From an uncultured bacterium (GTDB lineage Bacteria > Actinomycetota > Coriobacteriia > Coriobacteriales > Coriobacteriaceae): a DNA stretch of 64,000 nucleotides. Numbering within the stretch: position 1 is the first letter of the stretch; each line of letters starts with the position of its first letter. The DNA is taken from assembly GCA_905214425.1 (NCBI GenBank), contig CAJMLY010000002.1, forward strand, positions 124,001 through 188,000, written 5' to 3'. Made by a program: the position numbers and the translations under genes. This document shows, one piece after another, positions 8,998-18,681 of this stretch. The notes below the pieces were generated by a model. It did no database searches. It was not told the DNA's origin and saw only the letters and a list, made by a program, of their open reading frames with translations.

Positions 8998-11802
8998 GTG
9001 AGAGCTGCCGCTGTCCTTCGTTCAGTTATATATCGCACCCTGGCCGTCGCGCTTGCCGCGCTTGCCGTACTGAGCACCATCATGCCCGCCCCCGCCTTTG
9101 CCGCCGACTCCGATCAGTCAGTCAAGACGGTCCGCGTTGGTTGGCTCGTCAACAACGAGGGCTTCCAGGACGGCACCCCCGGCGAGCGTCTCTCGGGATG
9201 GGGTTACGAGTACCTCCAGACCCTGTCGTACTACACGCCCGGCTGGCGGTACGAATACGTCTCCGGCACCTTCACCGAGCTTATGGACATGCTCGAGGCA
9301 GGTGAGATCGACCTCATGCCCAACATCTCCTACTCCGAGAAACGCGCCCAAAAGCTGCTCTTTTCCTCGAACCCTGAGGGCACCGAGCGCTACTACATCT
9401 ACGCCAAGCCCGATCGCGACGATCTGGCCAAGGGTGACCCCCAAGCGCTCCAAGGCCTCACCATCGGCTACAACCCCGACGTTATGCAAACCTTCGTTGG
9501 CCAGCAGTGGCTCACCAACGAAGGAATCACCTGCACATACAGGGAGTATGACGGAGGCTCCGTTCTCTTTGACGCGCTCGCAAACGATGAAGTCGATGCC
9601 GTCATCATGAACGACACCATTTCCTCGCCCGATGCCTCCCCCATGTTCTACGTTGGCTCGAGTGACTACTATTTTGCCGTCCCCAAAAGCCGCCCCGACC
9701 TGATGAACGACATCAATGCCGCCATGACGTCAATCGCCCGCGTCAACCCACGCTATATCGACGAAGTCAAATCTAACTACTCGGCCCAAAACAGCGGTTC
9801 ATCATCGCTCAACGGCCCCGAACGTTCCTGGCTCAAGGCGAACAACAACACCATCACGCTCGGCTACATTACGGGCAAACTCCCCTACTGCAACGAAGAC
9901 GAAGGCAGCAAAATAGAAGGTTCGCTCGCATCGCTTGCGACGACGCTACACGATAAATTTGGCATTACGGTCAAAACCGTCGCCTTTGATAGCTACAAGA
10001 TGATGTCAAAGGCCCTTTCAAAGGAAAGCATAGACGTTGCGCTGCCGGTATACCGAGATTACTGGTTTGCCGAGCAAACAGGCGTTGTGCAGTCGATATC
10101 GTTGGGGACCATATCCCTCACCGCCATCCATACCGGCAGCAACCTGAACAAAGACCTTCAGAACATCGCCTGTACCAAATCATCGTTTGTCAACAAAAAT
10201 GCACTTGAAAGTCTGTTCCCCACAGCGACCGTAACCGAATACCAATCCGACGATGAAGCGTTCGACGCCCTCAGGAAGGGAACGGCGCACTGCATCGTCG
10301 CTCCCAGTTCACGCGTAAAAACCATCGGTGACCGTTACGATCTCGAGGACTGCGAGACGACCGAGCTCCCTGACACCTGTGAGCTCTCGTGCTGGATTTC
10401 GCGCGGAAAACCCGAGCTGTTGGGAATCATCAACAAGGGCATCATCAATGCCGGAGAATCGCTCTCCGCAAGCAATTTTTCCTCCACGTCGTACACGGCC
10501 CAGGAATCCAACACGCTTCAATTCCTTTATCGCAACCGCACCGCCATTGCAGCTACCCTCATCGGTATGTTGTCGGTCGGCATCGTCCTGCTCATCTGGG
10601 CGCTCGTGCGCGCTCGAACCGAGCGCAAAAAAGCCGATGCTGCCAACGCCGCTAAGACGGCATTCCTCACGCGCATGAGCCACGACATCCGTACGCCGCT
10701 CAACGGTATCCTGGGCCTTATCGAGATCGAGGAATTGAAGGAAGGCGATATGCAAGTCGCCCGCGAGAGCCGTGCCAAGGCGCGCGTTGCCGCCAATCAC
10801 CTGCTCTCGCTGATCAACGACATCCTCGAGATGGGCAAAATCGAAGACCGCAAGCTAACACTGGAGCATGCGCCTTTTAACCTCAAAGAGCTCTGTGACG
10901 ATACGCTAGTGCTGTGCAAACTCCGCGCGTCCAGTAACGGCATCACAATGCAGGACAATAGTCTGCCGTACGCCACGGGGCCATACATGATCGGCAGTCC
11001 CACCCATATCCGACAGATCATGATCAACCTGTTAGACAACAGCATTAAGTACAACAAGCACGGCGGCTCCGTCACCTTTAGCTCAAAGACCAAGCCACTC
11101 GATAACGGGCGCGCGCTCTTTTGCTTTAGCGTTTCGGATACCGGCATTGGCATGGCTCCCGAGTTTTTAAAGCATATCTATGAGCCGTTTGCCCAAGAAG
11201 GTGACGATGCGCGCAGCAAGTTCCAAGGAACCGGCATGGGCATGCCAATCGTCAAGTCGCTTATTGAACTGATGGGCGGCACCATCGAAGTCACCAGCGA
11301 ACTCCATGTGGGCACCACGTTCTACGTGGAAATTCCGCTCGATATCGACAAGAACCCCCGGGCGCGGACGGATACGGTCGAGAAGGCGCTCGACTGCTCG
11401 CTTGCCAACATGAACGTGCTGCTCGCCGAAGACAACGAATTGAATGCCGAGATTGCCCAGACGCTGCTAGAATCCGAGGGCGTCGTGGTCACCCGCGCCG
11501 TCAACGGCAACGAAGTCGTCGATCTGTACCTGTCTCATCCCGCCGGCAGCTTCGATGCGATCCTGATGGACATTATGATGCCGGACATGGACGGTTACGA
11601 GGCAACCCGCGCGATTCGTCTGAGCGAGAAGGTCGATGCAGCCGATATCCCCATCATCGCGCTCACCGCCAATGCCTTTGCCGAAGACGCCAAGGCGGCA
11701 CACGACGCCGGCATGAACGCCCATCTGTCCAAACCGCTCGACTTTAACAAGCTCAAAAACATACTCGCCCGCATCAAGAAAAACGGATCCGTTTCGCTAT
11801 AG
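8998..11802 (+). CDS. BvgS/EvgS-like hybrid histidine kinase with two solute-binding domains
   Basis: A 934-residue one-protein sensor and phosphorelay. A signal segment ending AFAA leads into two extracytoplasmic SBP_bac_3-type domains (about 35-265 and 285-500), a transmembrane helix (about 517-538), a HisKA domain with MSHDIRTPLNG (phospho-accepting H562), an HATPase domain with DTGIGM and GTGMGMPIV, and a C-terminal receiver with LMDIMMPDMDG (D858). It probably senses a small extracellular ligand such as an amino acid. GTG at 8998 fits AGGA best; TTG at 8992 is possible. No HTH or Hpt domain is present, so a separate partner is needed. Confidence 0.9.
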   Translation: MRAAAVLRSVIYRTLAVALAALAVLSTIMPAPAFAADSDQSVKTVRVGWLVNNEGFQDGTPGERLSGWGYEYLQTLSYYTPGWRYEYVSGTFTELMDMLEAGEIDLMPNISYSEKRAQKLLFSSNPEGTERYYIYAKPDRDDLAKGDPQALQGLTIGYNPDVMQTFVGQQWLTNEGITCTYREYDGGSVLFDALANDEVDAVIMNDTISSPDASPMFYVGSSDYYFAVPKSRPDLMNDINAAMTSIARVNPRYIDEVKSNYSAQNSGSSSLNGPERSWLKANNNTITLGYITGKLPYCNEDEGSKIEGSLASLATTLHDKFGITVKTVAFDSYKMMSKALSKESIDVALPVYRDYWFAEQTGVVQSISLGTISLTAIHTGSNLNKDLQNIACTKSSFVNKNALESLFPTATVTEYQSDDEAFDALRKGTAHCIVAPSSRVKTIGDRYDLEDCETTELPDTCELSCWISRGKPELLGIINKGIINAGESLSASNFSSTSYTAQESNTLQFLYRNRTAIAATLIGMLSVGIVLLIWALVRARTERKKADAANAAKTAFLTRMSHDIRTPLNGILGLIEIEELKEGDMQVARESRAKARVAANHLLSLINDILEMGKIEDRKLTLEHAPFNLKELCDDTLVLCKLRASSNGITMQDNSLPYATGPYMIGSPTHIRQIMINLLDNSIKYNKHGGSVTFSSKTKPLDNGRALFCFSVSDTGIGMAPEFLKHIYEPFAQEGDDARSKFQGTGMGMPIVKSLIELMGGTIEVTSELHVGTTFYVEIPLDIDKNPRARTDTVEKALDCSLANMNVLLAEDNELNAEIAQTLLESEGVVVTRAVNGNEVVDLYLSHPAGSFDAILMDIMMPDMDGYEATRAIRLSEKVDAADIPIIALTANAFAEDAKAAHDAGMNAHLSKPLDFNKLKNILARIKKNGSVSL

Positions 11803-11844
11803 TTTGTGCTCAACCACCACGCACGACCAGAAAGGAAGCCAACG

Positions 11845-12324
11845 ATGTTTAGGCCCTTACGTCGAAAGAAACGCGCCATCACCGACGAGGAAGCGCGCGA
11901 ACTGCTCGCTACCTGCAAGCGCGGCGTCTTTGCCGTCAACGGCGACGATGGCTACCCGTACGCCATTCCCGTCAACTACTTCTTTGACACCGAGCACGAC
12001 AAGATTTATTTCCATGGCGCCAAGGCCGGCCACAAGGTCGATTCACTCAAGCGCGATGACAAGGTCTGCTTTACCGTTTACGGCAACGAGTGGTACAAGG
12101 ACGGTGACTGGGCTCCCTACGTTATGAGTACCGTGGTCTTTGGCCGCTGTCGCCTGGCGAATGACACCCCCGCGTTTATCGAGGACAAAGTCCGCCAGCT
12201 CGCCCTTAAGTACTACCCTTCTGCCGAGGAGGTCGAAGAGGAAATCGCCAAGGACATTAAGGGCGTCCAGCTCTACGAGATTACGATTGAGCATCTCTGC
12301 GGCAAGCAGATTCAAGAAAAGTAA
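11845..12324 (+). CDS. Pyridoxamine 5'-phosphate oxidase family protein (FMN-binding)
   Basis: A 159-residue split-barrel protein. Residues VNGDDGYPYAIPVNYFFD followed by KIYFHGAKAGHKVDSL are typical of the PNPOx-like/NimA-like flavoprotein group. Some members reduce nitroimidazoles, others bind FMN, F420 or heme. ATG at 11845 is used because AAAGGA lies at the right distance; a frame from 11806 lacks one. It follows the hybrid kinase by 42 bases and may be cotranscribed, then ends at a strong hairpin. Confidence 0.85.
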   Translation: MFRPLRRKKRAITDEEARELLATCKRGVFAVNGDDGYPYAIPVNYFFDTEHDKIYFHGAKAGHKVDSLKRDDKVCFTVYGNEWYKDGDWAPYVMSTVVFGRCRLANDTPAFIEDKVRQLALKYYPSAEEVEEEIAKDIKGVQLYEITIEHLCGKQIQEK

Positions 12325-12352
12325 GCCTCAAAAGCAAAACTCACAAATAGCA

Positions 12353-12392
12353 ATATGGCCCGGTTCCAACCCACCTTGGAACCGGGCCATAT
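12353..12392. terminator. Perfect 17-bp bidirectional terminator hairpin
   Basis: ATATGGCCCGGTTCCAA and its exact inverse flank the loop CCCACC. It lies between convergent genes (PNPOx-like and a histidine kinase) two bases past the kinase stop codon. Confidence 0.85.
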
Positions 12393-12394
12393 GC

Positions 12395-14587
12395 TTATAA
12401 AGCGTCGGCAGCTATGTGCGCAAGCGCCTCAACGAGCTCCTGCGAGCTCACGGGTTTACCCAGGTGCGCGTCCATGCCCGCCTCGCGCGAAAGTCTGCGG
12501 TCGTCGGCAAAGGCGTTGGCACTCACAGCGATAATCGGCGTGGTCGCGGCATCCTCGCGATCGAGTGCTCGAATCCGACGCGTGGCCTCAAGGCCATCGA
12601 TGCCAGGCATCATGATGTCCATCAACACCACGTCGTACTCGTGCGGTGCGCTCGCGGCAAACGCCTCAACGGCAGACTCGCCATCCTTAGCATGCGTCAC
12701 GACGGCACCGGCACGGCTGAGCGTAAACTGCGCGATCTCGGCATTCAGATCGTTATCCTCTACGAGCAAAACGTGCAAGCCCTGGAGCGCATCGCCATCG
12801 CCCGCATCCGCGCGAACTGCCTGAGGAATCTCGGAGCGCTTGCATTTCTCAAACGGCAGGCGGATGGTAAACGTCGTCCCCTGCCCCAAGACGCTCGTAA
12901 AACTCATGGTTCCGCCCATAAGCTCGACTAACTGTTTTGCGATAGGCGCGCCCAGGCCAGTTCCCGATGAGGCGCCTTCCACCTGTTGCTCCTCGCGGCA
13001 AAACGGCTCGTAGAGGTGCTGTTGGAACTCCTCGCTCATGCCAATACCGTTGTCGGCGATCGTGTATTCATAGACGGGGACGCCATCCGCTGGCTCCACC
13101 TCGCGGCACACCAGGCGGACATAGCCGCCCTGGCGGTTGTACTTGACGGCATTGCCGGCAATATTGAGCAACAAACGCTTGAGGTGCGTCACGCTCACCC
13201 GCGCATAGGGATGATTAAGCGTCTGCTGGTCGGAGATAATTGTCACCAGACGCTCCTCGGCCTGGCGCTCCAGAATATCGCGCACTTCACAGTTGAGGGC
13301 CACCAAATTTATGGGCACGAGGTTCAGGTCGACCTGCCCGCTCTCCAGGCGACTCATATCGAGCGCCTCGTTGGCAAGGTCGAGCAGCAGTCCCGATGCC
13401 GTCCAGATTTTTGAGCGGCACTCAGTCTGCTTTTGCAGATCGTCCGCATTGGCATCGCCAACCTCGACCATGCCGCGAATGCCGTTGATGGGCGTGCGCA
13501 GATCGTGGCTCATGCGACGCAGAAACTCCGTCTTTGCCGAGTTGGCAGACGAGGCCTCACGCGCCGCCTTTGCCAGCTTGTCGCCATAGTCGCGCTCCTG
13601 CTGCAGCAAGTCCGTCAAACGTCGACGATCAGCGCGGCGACGCACCGTCACAACAACGGCTATAACACCGCCGTAGAGCACCAGCACGCCGGCGGCAACA
13701 GCCGCGGCGACCTCAAAGTAGCGCTGCGCCGAGGCATAGGTGTACACATAGAATTTGTGCGCTTTTCCAAATGTGCCCAAATACCACTCGCCGTCGGCGT
13801 TAACCAATCTGACCTTACCAGCCAGGCATCGATCCTTAATACCGTCGACAATAAAGACATCCGTCGCAGGCAGATCGAACACGCCCAATACGGTGGGTTC
13901 AACGGCATTGGTCGCAACGACCTTGCCGTCGCTTTCGATCACGATATTGCCGCTATCGATGGTTTCATAGCCATCAAGCAAGCTCTGCAGTTTGAGTGTA
14001 TTGCTCGCGACCGCCTTGGCGCTCTGGTGCCTCACTGCGACAACGATGCCCTCGCCATCCTGCCGAGTCACGCAGCCGATGTCTGCGACCGAATCATCCG
14101 CAAGCGTGATACGGACGGTATAGGACTTAAGCGGATGGGCCGCCACCTCCAACACGGGCGCTTCCTTGAAATACGTAGCGAGCGACTCGTAGCCCACGTC
14201 ATCCGTCGAGCACTCGGACACCAAGCTGCCCGATGCGTCCGTCACGATCAGTGCACTCACATTGAACTGGTCGGCATATTGCTCCAGCGTGGCGTTATCC
14301 ACCGAGCCGTCGCGTTCCATATCGCGCGCTGTCTCTCCGGCAATCTCCATAACGCGAATCAGGTTTTTGGTCGCATAGGCGCTGTTGAACGCATCGTAGG
14401 AAAGGCTCTGCGTCGCCACGTAATCGACAACGTCGGCAAAGCGCTGCTCGGCTTGGGCCGTCGTGTAACCATAGCTCATCATGCCGGCAGCAACCGAGAG
14501 CGCTATCCCCAGCAGAGCGACAAGGAGCCATGCCCCTGCCGAACGATTGCCCCGCTCCTGAGCGGCGCGGTCGGGCACATCGATCAT
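12395..14587 (-). CDS. Hybrid sensor histidine kinase with receiver domain
   Basis: A 730-residue membrane kinase. Two transmembrane helices (about 20-42 and 290-312) enclose an extracytoplasmic Cache-like domain. Then come HisKA with MSHDLRTPINGIRG (H361), HATPase with DNGIGM and GTGLGAPIAKQLVELMGG, and a C-terminal receiver with LMDIMMPGIDG (D657). Its start codon overlaps the stop of the upstream solute-binding lipoprotein gene by ATGA, so the two form one sensory unit. The cytoplasmic half resembles the fused kinase at 8998-11802. No output domain is present. Confidence 0.9.
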   Translation of the reverse strand: MIDVPDRAAQERGNRSAGAWLLVALLGIALSVAAGMMSYGYTTAQAEQRFADVVDYVATQSLSYDAFNSAYATKNLIRVMEIAGETARDMERDGSVDNATLEQYADQFNVSALIVTDASGSLVSECSTDDVGYESLATYFKEAPVLEVAAHPLKSYTVRITLADDSVADIGCVTRQDGEGIVVAVRHQSAKAVASNTLKLQSLLDGYETIDSGNIVIESDGKVVATNAVEPTVLGVFDLPATDVFIVDGIKDRCLAGKVRLVNADGEWYLGTFGKAHKFYVYTYASAQRYFEVAAAVAAGVLVLYGGVIAVVVTVRRRADRRRLTDLLQQERDYGDKLAKAAREASSANSAKTEFLRRMSHDLRTPINGIRGMVEVGDANADDLQKQTECRSKIWTASGLLLDLANEALDMSRLESGQVDLNLVPINLVALNCEVRDILERQAEERLVTIISDQQTLNHPYARVSVTHLKRLLLNIAGNAVKYNRQGGYVRLVCREVEPADGVPVYEYTIADNGIGMSEEFQQHLYEPFCREEQQVEGASSGTGLGAPIAKQLVELMGGTMSFTSVLGQGTTFTIRLPFEKCKRSEIPQAVRADAGDGDALQGLHVLLVEDNDLNAEIAQFTLSRAGAVVTHAKDGESAVEAFAASAPHEYDVVLMDIMMPGIDGLEATRRIRALDREDAATTPIIAVSANAFADDRRLSREAGMDAHLGKPVSSQELVEALAHIAADAL

Positions 14588-15453
14588 GACAGGCCCTCCA
14601 TATTCAAAAATGGCGAAGGGTCATCAAAGTACTTTGACACCAGGCGTTCCATGGTGCCATCGGCAAGCATTTCCTGGTAGGCATGAGCGAGCTTGACGTC
14701 GATGCCGCGCGTATCGTTGATATCGAAAGCGGTGCCCAAACCGACCTCTAGCAGCGGCTCATCCAGAATGCGATACGTCACACCATAATCTTTTTCGTAG
14801 GTGAGCAGCGAGGACTCATGCGCGGCGATGGCATCGACCAGGCCTTCGACGAGCGCCGGGTTCAGGTATGAGCGGTCCGAAAAGCTGTAGAGCTCCTTGA
14901 TCTGCGGAACGTTTTCATTTGTATGATTGAGCAAAATGTCCTCGGGCTTGGTGGTGGACTGAACGGCCACGACCTTGTCCTCAAGATCGGCAAGCGTGTA
15001 GATATCGCTCGCGGGATCGACCGCGACCACCTGGCGGCTCGCAAGGTACGGGCCGGCCCAACGATACTCGTTTTCGCGACCCGTCATGCTAAAGCTGCCC
15101 ATGACACAATCGAGTTCGCCGCTCGCCAGCAGCTCTTTCTTCTTTTCCCAATCGATCAGCTGGTACTTTGGCTTGTAACCAATGCGGGCCAAAGCCTCGG
15201 TCAATATCTCGACATCCAGGCCAACGATATCGCCGTACTCGTCGGTATACACAAACGGCGGATAGAGGTCGCTGCCGACGTTGAGCGTCTTAAGGTCGTC
15301 GTCTTTGGCCTGCAAGGCATCCAGACCTTCTAATGCAGACGTCGAGGCTCCGTCATTCGACCCGGAACAGCCGGCTATCGCTACGGCAAAGGCGCACGCC
15401 ACCGCAAGCGCGACAAACAACGAAATGGCAACCGAGCGACGGGGTCTTTTCAT
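14584..15453 (-). CDS. Amino-acid-type solute-binding lipoprotein (SBP_bac_3)
   Basis: A 289-residue lipoprotein. The signal peptide begins MKRPRRSVA and ends in the lipobox AIAGC. The mature part reads as a periplasmic-binding-protein-like family 3 domain, with YPPFVYTDEYGDIVGLDVEIL and MGSFSMTGRENEYRWAGPY. The ATG at 15453 has GGAG upstream; the longer frame from 15504 is unlikely. There is no ABC permease nearby. Because it overlaps the kinase gene, it is more likely a ligand-capturing partner of the sensor than a transporter subunit. Confidence 0.85.
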   Translation of the reverse strand: MKRPRRSVAISLFVALAVACAFAVAIAGCSGSNDGASTSALEGLDALQAKDDDLKTLNVGSDLYPPFVYTDEYGDIVGLDVEILTEALARIGYKPKYQLIDWEKKKELLASGELDCVMGSFSMTGRENEYRWAGPYLASRQVVAVDPASDIYTLADLEDKVVAVQSTTKPEDILLNHTNENVPQIKELYSFSDRSYLNPALVEGLVDAIAAHESSLLTYEKDYGVTYRILDEPLLEVGLGTAFDINDTRGIDVKLAHAYQEMLADGTMERLVSKYFDDPSPFLNMEGLS

Positions 15454-15544
15454 CGAGCTCCAGACGATCCTGTTTACAGACTGAAATGGAGAAAATAATA
15501 ACAAACGAAACCACTCGAGTGCCCAATGGTTACAGACGTTCTAC

Positions 15545-15586
15545 CATGCGGGGCCTTCTAGCCGACTTGGCAGAAGGCCCCACATG
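15545..15586 (-). terminator. Hairpin terminator after the C-S lyase gene
   Basis: CATG-GGGGCCTTCT-GCC pairs with GGC-AGAAGGCCCC-CATG around a five-base loop, just past the aminotransferase stop codon in its direction of transcription. Confidence 0.65.
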
Positions 15587-15596
15587 CAGTGCTCAC

Positions 15597-16811
15597 TTAC
15601 CGTGCATTAAAAACGTAGCGGTCCAGGCGGTCGCACGCTTCCTTTACGCGCGAAAGCGGCAGCGCCAGATTCACGCGAATGTGGCAGGGCCCGTGGAACG
15701 GACGGCCGTCCTGATACCCCACGCCCACGCGCGCCCCCTCGTCGAGCAGCCACTGAATATCGCGGCCATGCTCGCGGCACCACTCGGTGCAGTCCAGAAA
15801 CACCATGTACGTGCCCTGCGGACGCGAATAAGACACGCCCTCAAAATGCTCGTCCACGTAATTGCAGAAGTACTCGATATTGCCGGCAAGCACCTGGTTG
15901 AGCTCATCCAGCCACTCGTAGCCTTGCGGCTGGTAGGCACCGATAAGCGCGTGCATCGAGAGGACGTTCATCTCGTTGTAGTGAGTCTTGTTGGACACGG
16001 CACACACGCGGTCGCGCAGCGTCTCGTTGTAGATGATGTGGTAGCTGCCGACCAGACCCGCCAGGTTAAACGTCTTGCTCGGCGCATAGAGGGCAACCGT
16101 GCGCATGCGGGCATCCTCGCTCACCGACTGCGTCGGGATATGCTTGTGTCCCGGCAGGATGATATCGGACCAAATCTCGTCCGAGATCACCACGCAATCG
16201 TGCTGGCGATAGATGTCCATGGCGCGCTCGATTTCGTCGCGCTCCCATACGCGCCCGCAGGGATTGTGCGGCGAGCAGAACACCGCGGCATGGATGTTGT
16301 TTTGGGCGAGTTTGCACTCCATGTCCTCAAAGTCCATGCGCCACACGCCCCGGTTGTCGAGTTTAAGCGGGCTGTGGACAATGCGATAGCCCGCGGCCTC
16401 GATGGACTTGGTAAAGCCGATGTAGGTGGGGCTGTGGACCAGCACCGCATCGCCCGGCTGGACATACGCGCGCAGCGTCGACACGACGCCGCCCAGCACG
16501 CCGTTTTCGTAGCCGATATGTTCAGGGCTCAAACCTTCGACGCCATTGCGGCGATTCTGCCATTCGATGATGCGATCGAAGTACTCAGCGCGCGGGTTAA
16601 AGTAGCCAAACATGGGGTGCTGGGCACGCTGAATGATGTGTTCCTGGACCGTGGGCACCGTGGCAAAATTCATGTCGGCCACCCACATGGGGATGCGGTC
16701 GAAGCCCTCGTCGGGTGCGTTCGGAGCCATACCGGGGATCTCGCCCCAAGAGTCAACGGCGATGGAGTCCATGCCGTGGCGGTCGATGATTGAAGTGAAG
16801 TCGTATTTCAT
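15597..16811 (-). CDS. PatB/MalY family PLP-dependent C-S lyase (aminotransferase class I/II)
   Basis: A 404-residue pyridoxal-phosphate enzyme. Fold-type I motifs are ADMNFATVPTV near the N-terminus, SPHNPCGRVW, the aspartate in ISDEIWSDII, and the Schiff-base lysine in APSKTFNLAGL. Members of this family are cystathionine beta-lyases that release H2S, ammonia and pyruvate from cystathionine or cysteine, and MalY also acts as a regulator in E. coli. ATG at 16811 is preceded by GGGGGTCC and starts MKYDF, the usual N-terminus; the longer open frame has no support. Confidence 0.9.
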   Translation of the reverse strand: MKYDFTSIIDRHGMDSIAVDSWGEIPGMAPNAPDEGFDRIPMWVADMNFATVPTVQEHIIQRAQHPMFGYFNPRAEYFDRIIEWQNRRNGVEGLSPEHIGYENGVLGGVVSTLRAYVQPGDAVLVHSPTYIGFTKSIEAAGYRIVHSPLKLDNRGVWRMDFEDMECKLAQNNIHAAVFCSPHNPCGRVWERDEIERAMDIYRQHDCVVISDEIWSDIILPGHKHIPTQSVSEDARMRTVALYAPSKTFNLAGLVGSYHIIYNETLRDRVCAVSNKTHYNEMNVLSMHALIGAYQPQGYEWLDELNQVLAGNIEYFCNYVDEHFEGVSYSRPQGTYMVFLDCTEWCREHGRDIQWLLDEGARVGVGYQDGRPFHGPCHIRVNLALPLSRVKEACDRLDRYVFNAR

Positions 16812-16923
16812 GCTGGACCCCCGTGCAAAGTAGACTGTTTCGATAGGCGCTATTGTCCACCAGCACGGGCGGTTTTGGCGCGGGGTTTGGCGCTTAATTT
16901 GACGGGTGCGGGCGAATGGCTGG

Positions 16924-17661
16924 TTAGTCTCGCGCGTCGTTGACGGCAACTACGGTTAGCTGGGTTTCATCGACCGTAAACGATATGTCGAGCCCGGCGT
17001 AAGCCAAGTGGTAAATGCGGTTTGGCTCGTGCTTGCTGCCTGCGCGGCGTGGGTCTTGGCGAAGGACTTCGACCAAGCCGGGGAGCTTTGCGGGCGGGAC
17101 CATATCCTGTAGCGCTTGCGGAAACTCAACATCGAGCTCTTGCCACGGAGCATCCTCAATCCAGCCGCCGGTCGCATCCGGGTGACAGTCCGCAAACGGA
17201 ATGTAGGGCTTAATGTCGTAGATGGGCGTACCGTCGCGCAGATCTGCTCCCAGCACATGGATGATGGGGCCGTCGTCGGTAAGCTCCACGCGGTCGAGCT
17301 TAACGCAGGTGAGACCGATGGGATTAGGGCGAAACGGACTGCGCGTGGCAAGCACGCCCACGCGCTCGGCTCCACCCAGACGCGGCGGGCGCACGGTTTT
17401 CGACCACTTGACGTTGGTGCCGGACCTGTCCTGCGTTTTAGCGTCGACGGCAATATCCTTAGCCGTGCCGCCGGGCGTTCCGTTTTCGAAGCGCCACAGC
17501 AGCCACAGGTGAGAGAAGGAGTCCAGACCCTCAACCGCTGCATTGGAGGCAAATTCCGGCTCAAAAACGATGCGTCCCTGCAGATGGGGCGCCAAAAAGC
17601 TGTTGCGCGGGATGCCGAACTTCTGCGGCAGGTCGGTATGTATGTGTGCGATAGGTTCCAT
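16924..17661 (-). CDS. trmO: tRNA (N6-threonylcarbamoyladenosine(37)-N6)-methyltransferase TrmO
   Basis: A 245-residue member of the TsaA/YaeB family that methylates t6A37 of certain tRNAs using SAM. Visible motifs are MEPIAHIHTD at the start, GLDSFSHLWLLWRF, the hallmark RSPFRPNPIGLT, and DLRDGTPIYDIKPYIPFAD. Length fits the family. The frame is open further upstream, but there it overlaps the promoter of the divergent regulator, so I start at 17661. ATG at 17670 is a close alternative; neither has a clear ribosome site. Confidence 0.9.
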   Translation of the reverse strand: MEPIAHIHTDLPQKFGIPRNSFLAPHLQGRIVFEPEFASNAAVEGLDSFSHLWLLWRFENGTPGGTAKDIAVDAKTQDRSGTNVKWSKTVRPPRLGGAERVGVLATRSPFRPNPIGLTCVKLDRVELTDDGPIIHVLGADLRDGTPIYDIKPYIPFADCHPDATGGWIEDAPWQELDVEFPQALQDMVPPAKLPGLVEVLRQDPRRAGSKHEPNRIYHLAYAGLDISFTVDETQLTVVAVNDARD

Positions 17662-17802
17662 GCCGGTCATTGTACGGCATGGAGGCGTGGGGCGTTGCGC
17701 GCAATTCTTCGCCGCGGACTCCTGTCGTGCAACCAACGGTTGCTTGGAAGGGCGCCTGCCGCCGCGTATGCTTAAGCCATCAACCAGCAGAAAGGAGCCG
17801 CT

Positions 17803-18630
17803 ATGGCCTTTGCAGAAAAGCTCATCGCTGTCCGTCGCGCCCATCACCTTACCCAAGAGCAGCTCGCCGCCAAACTATTTGTCACGCGCCAAGCCGTCAG
17901 CCGTTGGGAGCGCGACGAGGTCACGCCGGGCATCGACATGATGAAGCTCATTGCCGCCGTAACCGGCGAGCCGCTGTCTCATCTGCTCGAAATGCCCGAG
18001 CATTATTGCCAGAGCTGCGGCATGATACTCACGCCCGACGACTGCGGCACCGATGCCGCGGGCGCCACGACCGACCATTACTGCAAGTGGTGCTACGACC
18101 ACGGCAAGTACACCTACGACACCACCATGGAGGCAATGATCGAGGATTGTGCCCCGCGCCTGGCACAAAACACCGGTATGTCGCTCGACGAAGCCGTCTC
18201 GCTCATGGGCGCCGTCCTGCCGCAACTGGAGCGCTGGCGCACCGTGCAGGAAAACGAGGAGCGCTACGGCGCCGAGGCGCGGGCGCGCTATGGCGATGAG
18301 GCTATCGATGCCGCAAACGAAACGTTACTGGACATGGATCCTCAGACATGGAACGACATGAAGGAACTTGAACGCGCTGTTCTGGGCCAGCTTTCGATTG
18401 CCATGGGCGACGGCGATGCGGATGGAAGCGAGGCTCGCAAGCTCGTCGCGATGCATCGTCGTTGGATTGGTCTCAACTGGGGACGCGAACCCCAGAACGA
18501 AGCGTACCTGGGCCTCGCCAATGGCTATCTTGCCGACCAGCGCTTTGTTGACTACTACGACAAGCCCTGCGGCACCGGAGCCACGGCGTTTCTGGTCCAG
18601 GCCATCGAGTCGTCGTTGACGCGCGCATAG
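17803..18630 (+). CDS. XRE-HTH / zinc-ribbon / TipAS-like transcriptional regulator
   Basis: A 275-residue regulator with three parts. An XRE helix-turn-helix spans about 1-60 (LTQEQLAAKLFVTRQAVSRW). A putative Zn_ribbon_2 domain follows with CQSCGM and CKWC pairs (about 68-150). The C-terminal part (about 160-275) with GLANGYLADQRFVDYYDK resembles TipAS, the antibiotic-recognition domain of TipA. The ATG is preceded by AAAGGAG. The combination suggests a drug- or metal-responsive switch; the target genes are unknown. The glutaredoxin gene follows 51 bases later in the same direction. Confidence 0.8.
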   Translation: MAFAEKLIAVRRAHHLTQEQLAAKLFVTRQAVSRWERDEVTPGIDMMKLIAAVTGEPLSHLLEMPEHYCQSCGMILTPDDCGTDAAGATTDHYCKWCYDHGKYTYDTTMEAMIEDCAPRLAQNTGMSLDEAVSLMGAVLPQLERWRTVQENEERYGAEARARYGDEAIDAANETLLDMDPQTWNDMKELERAVLGQLSIAMGDGDADGSEARKLVAMHRRWIGLNWGREPQNEAYLGLANGYLADQRFVDYYDKPCGTGATAFLVQAIESSLTRA

Positions 18631-18681
18631 ACCGCGGCGGCTTTGGGTATTTCAATCAAAACCTCAACCGATTGGAGACCT

